This document shows, piece after piece, positions 17,418 to 24,638 of a stretch of DNA of 48,289 bases (position 1 is the stretch's first letter; each line of letters starts with the position of its first letter). This DNA comes from an uncultured Eubacteriales bacterium (GTDB lineage: Bacteria > Bacillota > Clostridia > Lachnospirales > Lachnospiraceae). The stretch covers positions 1 through 48,289 of the forward strand of contig ONFL01000001.1 in assembly GCA_900317095.1 (NCBI GenBank), read 5' to 3'. Under the pieces are notes generated by a model that worked only from the letters and a program-made list of their open reading frames with translations, had not been told where the DNA came from and ran no database searches. A program made the position numbers and the translations under genes.

Positions 17418-17639
17418 GACAGCAGAACTGTTCCTTACTCGTCCGGGGCTTTCCCGCCTTCCCTCACGCAAAGCCGGCTGCATCCCGGTATCTCTTCAGG
17501 CGCAGGCTCATCACTCTCGAGGTCCCGGCGGCGAAGGAAAAATCCAGCAGGGTCTCCGATATCTGCATATCCGAAAATCCCGCGCCGGCAGAATCTGCGA
17601 GTCCTTGAAAAATATGTCCCGGAAGTATACTGAAGTATA
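17418..17639 (-). pseudogene. Gap with a possible relic reading frame
   Basis: No complete gene is visible. On the minus strand an open frame without a good start codon runs from about 17630 to a stop at 17464-17466 and includes FSDMQISETLLDFSFAAG and SLRLKRYRDAAGFA, which read like a real protein C-terminus that I cannot identify. Two tandem copies of GAAGTATACT occupy 17622-17641 next to the regulator stop codon. Treat the coding call as tentative. Confidence 0.3.
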
Positions 17640-17846
17640 CTACTTCACTTTCTCCCCTGCCCGTTCCCGGACCAGTTCATCTATCGTTACACCGAAGTAC
17701 TCTGACACCCGTATCACTCTTTCCAGAGAGGGCGATGCGGAGTCCCATTTTGCGATGGATCCGTTGCCGAACCCCAGATCCTTTTCCAGCCTGTGTATGG
17801 ATATACCGTTTTGCATACACAGATATTTAATATTATCCAGCAGCAT
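17640..17846 (-). CDS. XRE-family HTH regulator (Cro-like partner)
   Basis: A 68-aa protein that is essentially one HTH domain: NGISIHRLEKDLGFGNGSIAKWDS and SLERVIRVSEYFGVTIDEL. It is clearly paralogous to the N-terminal domain of the divergent repressor at 18045-18644 (both contain LGFGNGxI and EYFGVxID), but lacks a protease domain, so the pair resembles phage CI and Cro. ATG at 17846 is preceded by GGGGGTG. Its promoter (17982-18010) carries an operator-like sequence also found in the opposing promoter. Confidence 0.87.
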   Translation of the reverse strand: MLLDNIKYLCMQNGISIHRLEKDLGFGNGSIAKWDSASPSLERVIRVSEYFGVTIDELVRERAGEKVK

Positions 17847-17861
17847 TTTCCGCACCCCCTG

Positions 17862-18034
17862 TTGACATAATTTAGAAAATATTCTAAGATAGTAAGATAT
17901 AAAATGTCCTTCAGATAAAACTTTTGTCAAACAACGATAATTTGAAGGATTATTTTATACCATTTTCCATTAACTATATAAATAGTAATTGAATATTTTC
18001 TAATTGTCAATATGCATTTTGAATATATTCTATC
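17862..18034. promoter_or_regulatory. Face-to-face promoters with shared operators between paired repressors
   Basis: Rightward promoter: TTGACA (17862-17867), 17 nt, TAAGAT (17885-17890). Leftward promoter on the minus strand: TTGACA (18005-18010), 17 nt, TACTAT (17982-17987). Each spacer contains the same 13-mer TTAGAAAATATTC (17872-17884 plus; 17991-18003 minus); the left one extends into the dyad TTAGAAAATATTCTAA. A related GAATATATTC lies at 18021-18030. The promoters point toward each other, so their transcripts overlap by roughly 80 nt. Confidence 0.82.
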
Positions 18035-18044
18035 GAGGCGCTCT

Positions 18045-18644
18045 ATGACGACCATTGTAGATCACATTAAGGAGCTGGCTGCCGGTCGGGGATTGACGAT
18101 CCAGGCCCTGGAAGGAAAGCTGGGGTTCGGGAACGGAACAATCGGCAGATGGAAGAAATCCTCTCCCAGCGTCGATAAGCTGGATAAAGTTGCCGAATAT
18201 TTTGGTGTATCCATAGATTACTTAATAGGGAAGACATATTCGGGAGATATTGCCCCGGTTAATATAAGAAAGATACCTCTGTTAAGTGAATACCTTTGCG
18301 GCGGTTCTGTGGAAATAAAAGAGGAATACGGCAGCTACAGTGCGGCCGGCGCGGAGCCGGACTGCGATTTCTGTATCCGTGTCCGCGGAGATTCCATGAT
18401 CAATGCCCGCTTAAGGGACGGAAATATTGCCTTCATTAAGCAGCAGAAGATGGTTGAGAACGGTGCGGTTGCAGCGGTCGCCATAGATGACAAGATCACA
18501 ATAAAGAGATTCTATATCCGCAATGATGCAGTAATCTTACTGTCAGACAATCCCTCCTGCCCGCCGCATATTTATGAAGGAGAGGACTTAAAACGGGTCC
18601 GGCTGCTTGGAAAGGTCGTTGCATTTCAATCTGTTATAGTTTGA
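18045..18644 (+). CDS. CI/LexA-like repressor: HTH plus S24 peptidase domain
   Basis: A 199-aa repressor with an N-terminal XRE HTH (TIQALEGKLGFGNGTIGRWKK, YFGVSIDYL) and a C-terminal S24 autoprotease domain. Catalytic serine is in RVRGDSM and catalytic lysine in TIKRFY; a Cys-Gly bond in EYLCGGSV is a candidate self-cleavage site. The architecture predicts RecA-stimulated self-cleavage and derepression on DNA damage. ATG at 18045 with a GAGGCG ribosome site is preferred over the earlier ATG at 18012. No phage structural, lysis or integrase genes lie nearby, so it is an orphan switch. Confidence 0.9.
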   Translation: MTTIVDHIKELAAGRGLTIQALEGKLGFGNGTIGRWKKSSPSVDKLDKVAEYFGVSIDYLIGKTYSGDIAPVNIRKIPLLSEYLCGGSVEIKEEYGSYSAAGAEPDCDFCIRVRGDSMINARLRDGNIAFIKQQKMVENGAVAAVAIDDKITIKRFYIRNDAVILLSDNPSCPPHIYEGEDLKRVRLLGKVVAFQSVIV

Positions 18645-18694
18645 GTCAAGTTGTATACAGGCTTTACTGTCCGTCCTTATCCTCCGGGCCGGGC

Positions 18695-18728
18695 ATATGG
18701 CCCCGGGTCACTACGCTGCTGCCGAAGC
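18695..18728. repeat. Direct repeat copy 1: fragment of the dinB 3' end
   Basis: Thirty-four bases are identical to 20359-20392 inside the 3' end of dinB (codons for SSVVTRGHIPG in antisense). The two copies are in the same orientation, 1664 bp apart, and bracket the ATPase gene at 19088-20317. Similarity weakens on the left and stops abruptly at 18728. Confidence 0.9.
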
Positions 18729-18887
18729 ATGAATCTTTGCAGGCTTCCCGGCAATGCCGGCTATTCTCCCGTCTACACTCGTACAGACATCACAGATACA
18801 CTGCATGAAAGCTTTGGATTTCGTACCGATTATAAGATCATGACAGGCCGTTCGTTACGTTCACTCATTTCAAAATCAAAAAAGTAG
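18729..18887 (+). pseudogene. Relic C-terminal reading frame, unidentified
   Basis: Directly right of the dinB fragment an open frame encodes TDITDTLHESFGFRTDYK, IMTGRSLRSLI and a basic end SKSKK before the stop at 18885-18887. It reads like the tail of a real, perhaps mobile-element, protein, but I cannot identify it and there is no credible start. It lies inside the segment bounded by the direct repeats. Confidence 0.4.
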
Positions 18888-18966
18888 GTATATATAGCTG
18901 CAAAATCTTTCATTATCTGTTCTATGGTACCTTGAAAGTCATAGAGCAAATTGGTAAATCAGGCAA

Positions 18967-19042
18967 TTAATGGGGTAAATTTTTAATTTTATTTGTTTTT
19001 TACCCCATTAAACCTTGTTTTTCTCGTCGCAGTTGCTATAAT
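18967..19042 (+). promoter_or_regulatory. Promoter and inverted repeat upstream of the second ATPase
   Basis: -35 TTGTTT (19015-19020), 16-nt spacer and -10 TATAAT (19037-19042). Just upstream a perfect 13-bp inverted repeat, TTAATGGGGTAAA (18967-18979) and TTTACCCCATTAA (18999-19011), with a 19-nt AT-rich spacer ends 3 nt before the -35 box. It may be an operator for autoregulation or a terminator for incoming transcripts. Confidence 0.75.
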
Positions 19043-19087
19043 CAGGATAATACTACAATAAATCATAATTCTTCGGAGGTGCGCCTG

Positions 19088-20317
19088 ATGAAACTATATC
19101 ACCGTGAAAATTATCTTAATAAAATCCGCGGGTTTTATCACGATACAGAGATAATAAAAGTAATCACCGGTGTCAGACGATGTGGAAAATCCTGTCTTAT
19201 GCAAAGCATCGCCGAAGAACTTCGAGATCAGGGAATACCCGAATCAAACCTGATCTACCTCAATCTTGATAAAAGGGGATACAGAAAAATCAAGACTGCA
19301 GATCAATTGGATGATCTAATTGAAAAAATGTCTTCGTCTAACGGCACGAAATATCTTTTTATCGATGAGATTCAAAATGTAGACGGATTTGAAGAAGTAA
19401 TTAATGGATACAGAGAGGAAGACGAATACTCAATTTTCATCACTGGATCGAATTCCTACCTCCTTAGCGGCGAACTTGCAACAAAACTGACAGGCCGGTA
19501 CCTTGAGTTTGAAGTATATACACTTACTTTCGAAGAATATATTGGAATGAAGCAATTTCTGGGAAAAACTGTAAACCCGGATCTGACAAGTGAATTTGAT
19601 CAATATCTGGCAGAGGGTGGATTTCCAAAAGCACTTCAGTATGACGGGGCCGATAAACAGGCATATATTCAAGGTGTTATACAGGAAATTTTTGAGAAAG
19701 ATATTCGCAAAAGAGTAAAAATACGAAAGGTTTCTGTGTTCGAAACAGTTCAGCGGTATCTCATCAACAACTTCGGCGCAACAATGCGCCTGACAAACAT
19801 ACTGAAAGACCTTCACAAAAACGGCTGCGGCATCAAGCGTGAGACACTTCACAGGTATATACAAATTCTTGAGGACGCAAAAATCCTGTACCCTTGCAGG
19901 CGTTTCGACATGAAATCCAGAAAATCAATTGCCGGTGAAGAAAAATTCTATCTCGCTGACCTTGGCTTCTACTATGCAATGAATACAGATGCACGCATCA
20001 ATTATGGCCCCGCTTTGGAAAATGCAGTCTACTGTTATGCGAAATCCAAAGGTTATAAAGTGAGCATCGGGAAAATCGGGAAGTTCGAATGTGACTTTAT
20101 CCTCAATAGAAATAACAGAGATTATGCATATGTCCAGGTGTCCATGACCATCATGAACAATATTGACACCGAAAACCGTGAGTACAGACCTCTTGAAAGA
20201 ATAAAAGATAATTACCCCAAATACCTGATCACTCGAAATGACCTGATCCAATACCGCAGCGGCATCAAGCATGTTAACATCGCACCGTTTATGAAGAATA
20301 ACCTTTTCTTTTTATAA
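19088..20317 (+). CDS. AAA_14/DUF4143 family ATPase (cassette 1)
   Basis: A 409-aa protein with an N-terminal AAA_14 ATPase domain (Walker A GVRRCGKS at 28-35, Walker B YLFIDEIQN near 89-97, sensor ITGSNSYLLSGE) and a C-terminal DUF4143 domain with a degenerate restriction-enzyme-like motif (CDFIL...YAYVQVS), in which the usual ExK reads QVS. Function of the family is unknown. ATG at 19088 has GGAGG 8 nt upstream. Composition is AT-richer than the flanking genes. It ends 10 nt from the dinB stop, tail to tail, and the whole unit lies between direct copies of the dinB 3' end. Confidence 0.92.
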   Translation: MKLYHRENYLNKIRGFYHDTEIIKVITGVRRCGKSCLMQSIAEELRDQGIPESNLIYLNLDKRGYRKIKTADQLDDLIEKMSSSNGTKYLFIDEIQNVDGFEEVINGYREEDEYSIFITGSNSYLLSGELATKLTGRYLEFEVYTLTFEEYIGMKQFLGKTVNPDLTSEFDQYLAEGGFPKALQYDGADKQAYIQGVIQEIFEKDIRKRVKIRKVSVFETVQRYLINNFGATMRLTNILKDLHKNGCGIKRETLHRYIQILEDAKILYPCRRFDMKSRKSIAGEEKFYLADLGFYYAMNTDARINYGPALENAVYCYAKSKGYKVSIGKIGKFECDFILNRNNRDYAYVQVSMTIMNNIDTENREYRPLERIKDNYPKYLITRNDLIQYRSGIKHVNIAPFMKNNLFFL

Positions 20318-20327
20318 TATAAAAGCC

Positions 20328-21746
20328 TTACTTAACGCCTTTATTTTCCTGCCCGGGTATATGGCCCCGGGTCACTACGCTGCTGCCGAAGCGCTGCTGC
20401 AGCACCGTGTCCAGACGGGAGAGCCTGTCTTCCCGCTCCTTTTTCTCCCGCCGCGCCTTCTCTTCCTGTTCCTTCTTCCTGCGCAGAGCCTGCTCCTCTC
20501 GCTCTTTCTTCTTCCGCAGGGCCTGCTCCTGCTTTTCCTTTTCCTTCTGCTCGGCCTCCAGCTCCTCCTGGTACTGGGCCAGGTCTGCCAGTGAAAGCTG
20601 CCGGTACTGTCCCCGGTCCAGATTGGTCACGCCCACGCCGATCAGCCGGTAGCCGCCGCCCAAGGTCAGAAGGCCTCTTCCGCCGAAGGAAAGCTCCCGC
20701 AGCAGCCGGCAGGCGGTCCGGTAAATGACTTCCTCATCATTTGTAGATGTTTCCAGCCCGGTCTGCCTGGACCGGCGGGCAAAGTCCGCCGTCTTGACGC
20801 TGACCTGTACCGTCTTGCCGAAAAATCCGTCCTTTTTCAGCCGCCGGGCGACGCTGGCGCTGAGACGGCGCACGATGGGCAGGGCTTCCCGCTCAAAGTT
20901 CGTGGATGTAATATCAAAGGGGGTTGTTGTCTCGTTGGAAACGCTCTTGGCCTGCTGGCGAACCGCCTGCACAGGCGAGGAGCTGCGGCCGTTGGCGCTG
21001 TTCCAGATATAAAGACCTGCCTTTTCGCCCAGATAGGACTGAAGAACAGACAGGTCTGCGGCAGCCGCGTCACCGATGGTGCGGATGCCGATGGCCTGCA
21101 GCCGGGATGCCGTGGCACGCCCGCAGCCATGCAGGTCGCCTATGGGCAGCGGCCACATTTTCTCCGCCACCTCTTCCGGATAGAGGGTATGGATCTTATC
21201 CGGCTTCTCAAAATCGCTGGCCATCTTGGCCAGCAGCTTATTGACCGAGATGCCTACGTTCACCGTAAAGCCCAGCTGCTGACGGATCTGGTCCTTTATG
21301 GCCCGGGCGGCGCAGAGGGGAAAGGGCTCGCCCGCCTCCTCCAGATCCGCCCAGGCTTTCTCCAGGCCGGTCATATCCATATAGGCCTCATCTACAGAGG
21401 CCTGCTCCACCAGCGGACTGTGCTCATGCAGGATATCCAGAAAGGCATGCGAATAGCGCCGGTAGACCTGAAAATCCGCCTGCACCAGGATCAGGTCCGG
21501 GCACTGGCGCAGGGCCTGGGCCACCGGCATGGCTGTCCTGATGCCGTACTTTTTGGCCGGTATGGACTTGGCTGTAATGATCCCGTGCCTTGTCTTCACG
21601 TCCCCGGCAACCACAGAGGGCACCGTCCGCAGATCAAGGGCAGACGGATCCTCTTTCAGCCTCTCCACCGCACTCCAGGAAAGAAAAGCACTGTTCACAT
21701 CTATATGAAATATGACCCGCTCTCCTGTCCGGTGCCTGTGCTCCAT
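20328..21746 (-). CDS. dinB: DNA polymerase IV (Y family)
   Basis: Error-prone translesion polymerase, 472 aa. Palm motifs are FHIDVNSAFLSW and QASVDEAYMDMTG with the catalytic acidic residues; little-finger domain follows. The C-terminus is unusual: after QLSLAD (near residue 385, resembling a beta-clamp peptide) there is a Lys/Glu/Arg-rich coiled coil of about 60 residues, then FGSSVVTRGHIPG. ATG at 21746 has AGGAG 10 nt upstream; GTG at 21755 is less likely. Last gene of the murD-murI-Ltp-dinB operon. Its final codons form the right-hand direct repeat of cassette 1. Confidence 0.94.
   Translation of the reverse strand: MEHRHRTGERVIFHIDVNSAFLSWSAVERLKEDPSALDLRTVPSVVAGDVKTRHGIITAKSIPAKKYGIRTAMPVAQALRQCPDLILVQADFQVYRRYSHAFLDILHEHSPLVEQASVDEAYMDMTGLEKAWADLEEAGEPFPLCAARAIKDQIRQQLGFTVNVGISVNKLLAKMASDFEKPDKIHTLYPEEVAEKMWPLPIGDLHGCGRATASRLQAIGIRTIGDAAAADLSVLQSYLGEKAGLYIWNSANGRSSSPVQAVRQQAKSVSNETTTPFDITSTNFEREALPIVRRLSASVARRLKKDGFFGKTVQVSVKTADFARRSRQTGLETSTNDEEVIYRTACRLLRELSFGGRGLLTLGGGYRLIGVGVTNLDRGQYRQLSLADLAQYQEELEAEQKEKEKQEQALRKKKEREEQALRRKKEQEEKARREKKEREDRLSRLDTVLQQRFGSSVVTRGHIPGQENKGVK
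20359..20392. repeat. Direct repeat copy 2 within the dinB 3' end
   Basis: This is the second copy of the 34-base identity with 18695-18728. Here it is part of an intact gene, so this is likely the original sequence and the left copy the duplication. Confidence 0.9.
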
Positions 21747-21773
21747 ATGCCTCACGCTCCTGCCGGTTTTCTA

Positions 21774-22181
21774 TTACTTATGATAGTAGTCGGCGGCATA
21801 AGCCGCTTCCTCATCTGTAAATCCCAGGTTCTTCAGCAGATTGATCATGGTGCCCCGGGAATATTCCTGCTTGGATTTGGCTGCCTTTACGGCAGATTCC
21901 TTCCAGTCCGCTCCGCAGTTGTCGGCGCCGTACTCCGCCGCTGCCTGGGAAAAACGTTCTATCTTCAGCTGCCGGATCAGACCCTCCCGGGAATAATAAA
22001 GCATGACATTGTCGAACATGTAGTATTTGGCCCGCTCCAGGGCTCTTTCATTCTCATCTTCACTGGCGGTTTCGCCGGACTCCTGTCCGGCAGATGCTCC
22101 GCCGGCGGCGCAGCCTGCCGGCACCAGAAAAGCTGCGGCCAGCATCATGGCCGTCAGCAGCTGATATAATCTCTTCTTCAC
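21774..22181 (-). CDS. Ltp-family lipoprotein
   Basis: A 135-aa lipoprotein: signal peptide with hydrophobic core LLTAMMLAAAFL, lipobox VPAGC (Cys at about 24), a short Ser/Glu-rich linker, then two helix-turn repeats of the Ltp type (ALERAKYYMFDNVMLYYS and AVKAAKSKQEYSRGTMINLL). Phage-encoded Ltp of Streptococcus thermophilus phage TP-J34 blocks injection of incoming phage DNA, but many Ltp-type proteins are chromosomal with no known role. Translation probably begins at GTG 22181 with GGAGG 8 nt upstream. It sits tightly between murI and dinB. Confidence 0.8.
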   Translation of the reverse strand: MKKRLYQLLTAMMLAAAFLVPAGCAAGGASAGQESGETASEDENERALERAKYYMFDNVMLYYSREGLIRQLKIERFSQAAAEYGADNCGADWKESAVKAAKSKQEYSRGTMINLLKNLGFTDEEAAYAADYYHK

Positions 22182-22201
22182 TGTTTCTTCCTCCGCAGCC
22201 G

Positions 22202-23011
22202 TCAGCCGACCGTCACCTGCTGCACGCGGTCATTCAGGGCAGAGCCCATGAAATAATGGGCGATGTCCTCAACCAGCGCCGCGTCATCGCTGACAAAATA
22301 TTTGTGCTCTCCGCCCGGGCTGTCGCTGAGCATATCGGCCTCCTCCAGGCCCTCGCGCAGGTTCTCCGCTGCGGCTCCTGAGGAGCTGATAATGGTCAGG
22401 TCCGGATAATGCTCCCTGATAATATCCGTCAGCAGCGGGAAATGGGTGCAGCCCAGGATCAGCGTATCTATGCCCTTAGCCGCCAGGGGATCCAGATATT
22501 CCTGTACCACGGTCTCCGGCACGATGTCGCCCTTCTGGAAGCGTCCGTTCTCCACCAGGGGGACCAGCAGGGGGCAGCCCTCGCTGAAGACCTGGGCCCG
22601 GGGATTATAGGAAGCGATCGCCCGGTCATAGGCCCGGCTGTTGGCCGTCGCCTTTGTGGCGATCACGCCGATCCTGTTGTTCTTTGTCAGGGCCGCCGCC
22701 TTGCGGGAAGCCGGATGGACGACACCGTAGACCGGCAGGTCCGGATATTTATCTATCACCGTCTCCCGGGCTGTGGAATCCGCCGTATTGCAGGCGATCA
22801 CCACCGCCTTGATGTCATACTGGCGCAGGAAGCGCACATCATCCAGGACATACTGGGTGATCTGCCGGCGGGACCGGGTCCCGTAGGGAACATGCGCCGT
22901 GTCTCCAAAATAAACAATATTCTCATTCGGCAGCAGGTCCAGGATGCCCTTGACGACCGTCAGGCCGCCGATCCCGGAATCGAAAACGCCGATATAGCTG
23001 TTCTTATCCAT
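22202..23011 (-). CDS. murI: Glutamate racemase
   Basis: Interconverts L- and D-glutamate to supply D-glutamate for peptidoglycan. It is 269 aa with all signatures: GVFDSGIGGLTVVK at the start, the first catalytic cysteine in VIACNTADSTA and the second in LILGCTHFPLL. It lies 21 nt after murD, whose product uses D-glutamate directly, a sensible pairing. The ribosome site (AGAAAGAAG) is weak, so translation may depend on coupling to murD. Confidence 0.96.
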   Translation of the reverse strand: MDKNSYIGVFDSGIGGLTVVKGILDLLPNENIVYFGDTAHVPYGTRSRRQITQYVLDDVRFLRQYDIKAVVIACNTADSTARETVIDKYPDLPVYGVVHPASRKAAALTKNNRIGVIATKATANSRAYDRAIASYNPRAQVFSEGCPLLVPLVENGRFQKGDIVPETVVQEYLDPLAAKGIDTLILGCTHFPLLTDIIREHYPDLTIISSSGAAAENLREGLEEADMLSDSPGGEHKYFVSDDAALVEDIAHYFMGSALNDRVQQVTVG

Positions 23012-23032
23012 ATTTCTTCTTTCTGTCTTCCT

Positions 23033-24379
23033 TTACTCTAAGGCGTTGACGATGCTCTTGAAATGTTCGCCGCGCTCTTCAAAGCAGGAGTACTGGTCGT
23101 AGGAGCTGGTGGACGGGGAAAGAAGCACGGTGTCGCCGCTTTTGGCGATCTTCACAGCCTCTGCCACCGCCTGCTGCAGGTTATCTACCACGATACCCTC
23201 ATCGCCGACCGTATCCTTTACAAGCCTGGGGCCGCAGGCACCGAAGCCGATGACCTTCTTCACGCAGCCCAGATGTGCCTTTACATCATCCATGGGCAGG
23301 CCTTTCTCAAAGCCGCCCAGCAGCAGGATGACGCCGTGGTCAAATGCCTTGAGGGCCGTAACCGTGGCATCGGTATTTGTTCCCTTGGAATCATTGTAGA
23401 ACTTCACGCCGCGCAGCTCGCGGACAAATTCTATCCGGTGCTCAACGCCCTTAAAATTACGGATGGCATCGGCGATATCCTCATTGGAAACGCCGGCCGA
23501 CCGGGCCAGGGAGACCGCAGCCATAATATTCTGCAGGTTGTGCTTCCCGGGTATGTGGATATCGTCCAGGGCCAGGGTCTTATGGCCCGCGATCCACAGC
23601 CAGCCGTCCTTTACATAATTGTCTGTATCTGTCCGCTCCAGGCTGAATGTCTGGATCCGGCAGCGGATCGGATAGCGGTCCGTATAGACCTTCAGTTCCG
23701 GATCATCCGCGTTGAGGATAAAAAGATCATCATCCTTCATGTTCCGGTAAACTTCTGTCTTGGACTTATAATAGGCGTCCAGGCTGGGCATGAAATCCAG
23801 GTGGTCGGGAGTCAGGTTGAGGATGGCGGCGGCCTGCGGGCGGAACTGATTTATGTTGACCAGCTGCTTGTTGGAGATCTCCAGGGCTATGTAATGTCCT
23901 TCCTCTTCCATCAGATTCTCGTCCATGACGACCTCGCAGAGGGGGGTCCCTATATTGCCGCATACATGCGTCTTGCCGGGAAATGCCCGCCGCAGGATCT
24001 CATACAGTATGGTGGTCGTCGTTGTCTTGCCGTTGGTCCCGGTCACCGCGAAATAATGCTGGGGCCGGCTGACCTGATAGGCCAGCTCTATCTCCGTGAT
24101 GATGGGGACGCCCTTGTCCTCCAGCTTGAGGATAAAGGGCGCCCGGTAGGGCACACCAGGATTCTTGACGCACAGGTCAAAGTCTCCGTCAAAGACATCC
24201 ATGCTCTGCCCGACTACCGAGACTCCCAGAGCAGTCAGCTCATCCTTCTCCTTGAGATCTTCCAGCTGCTTCGATTCGGAAACGGTCACCTGCGCGCCCA
24301 GCTTTTTCAGGACGCGGACAGCCGCCATGCCGCTGCGGGCAAGGCCGATCACCAGTACATGTTTCCCCTTTAATTCCAT
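23033..24379 (-). CDS. murD: UDP-N-acetylmuramoyl-L-alanine--D-glutamate ligase
   Basis: Adds D-glutamate to UDP-MurNAc-L-alanine using ATP in the cytoplasmic stage of peptidoglycan synthesis. It is 448 aa. The N-terminal Rossmann-like motif is VLVIGLARSGMAA; the ATP loop is GTNGKT (114-119); FYNDSKGTNTDAT and a C-terminal LLSPSTSSYDQY motif complete the Mur ligase pattern. I start at ATG 24379 (MELKGK); GTG at 24391 is possible, and neither has ideal ribosome-site spacing. It heads the operon murD-murI-Ltp-dinB, whose intergenic gaps are all below 30 nt. Confidence 0.95.
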   Translation of the reverse strand: MELKGKHVLVIGLARSGMAAVRVLKKLGAQVTVSESKQLEDLKEKDELTALGVSVVGQSMDVFDGDFDLCVKNPGVPYRAPFILKLEDKGVPIITEIELAYQVSRPQHYFAVTGTNGKTTTTTILYEILRRAFPGKTHVCGNIGTPLCEVVMDENLMEEEGHYIALEISNKQLVNINQFRPQAAAILNLTPDHLDFMPSLDAYYKSKTEVYRNMKDDDLFILNADDPELKVYTDRYPIRCRIQTFSLERTDTDNYVKDGWLWIAGHKTLALDDIHIPGKHNLQNIMAAVSLARSAGVSNEDIADAIRNFKGVEHRIEFVRELRGVKFYNDSKGTNTDATVTALKAFDHGVILLLGGFEKGLPMDDVKAHLGCVKKVIGFGACGPRLVKDTVGDEGIVVDNLQQAVAEAVKIAKSGDTVLLSPSTSSYDQYSCFEERGEHFKSIVNALE

Positions 24380-24411
24380 AATATATATCACTATTCCTTT
24401 ACATACAAAGT

Positions 24412-24506
24412 GCTGCGTTCCGGCGCACAGTGCGCCTGGCGCAGCATCTCAGATTCATTTTTTGTTTTTTCGGTTTTATGATACATCCTAAAGAAAAGAT
24501 GGTCAA
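24412..24506 (-). promoter_or_regulatory. Promoter and leader hairpin of the murD operon
   Basis: On the minus strand -35 TTGACC (24501-24506), 17-nt spacer, -10 TATCAT (24478-24483). The leader then contains a nested hairpin at 24412-24445 in which GCTGCG pairs with CGCAGC and GGCGCA with TGCGCC. No T-run follows it, so it is not an obvious terminator; it may stabilise or regulate the message. Confidence 0.7.
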
Positions 24507-24557
24507 GCAAATTCAAAAGTGCCTTTTCCTCCCTGCCGCTCATTTCCCCGGCGGGTA

Positions 24558-24566
24558 TGCTATACT
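24558..24566 (+). promoter_or_regulatory. Extended -10 promoter of the PPK2 gene
   Basis: TGCTATACT gives a TG-N extended -10 with TATACT at 24561-24566. No good -35 hexamer is seen at the matching distance. The start site would lie about 66 nt upstream of the start codon. Confidence 0.55.
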
Positions 24567-24638
24567 ATAGGCATCATCCGGAACTGGCCCGCACAGAGGG
24601 AAAACAGGCCCGGAAATCTGTAAAGGAGCGTGAGACTT

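Noticed and set aside
18651..18887. A complete 78-aa gene starting at 18651
   Set aside because: Its first part is antisense dinB fragment and only the part after 18728 looks protein-like, so a relic is the better reading.
23063..24373. Plus-strand ORF of 436 codons
   Set aside because: It is the mirror of murD, with no start signals and no protein-like motifs.
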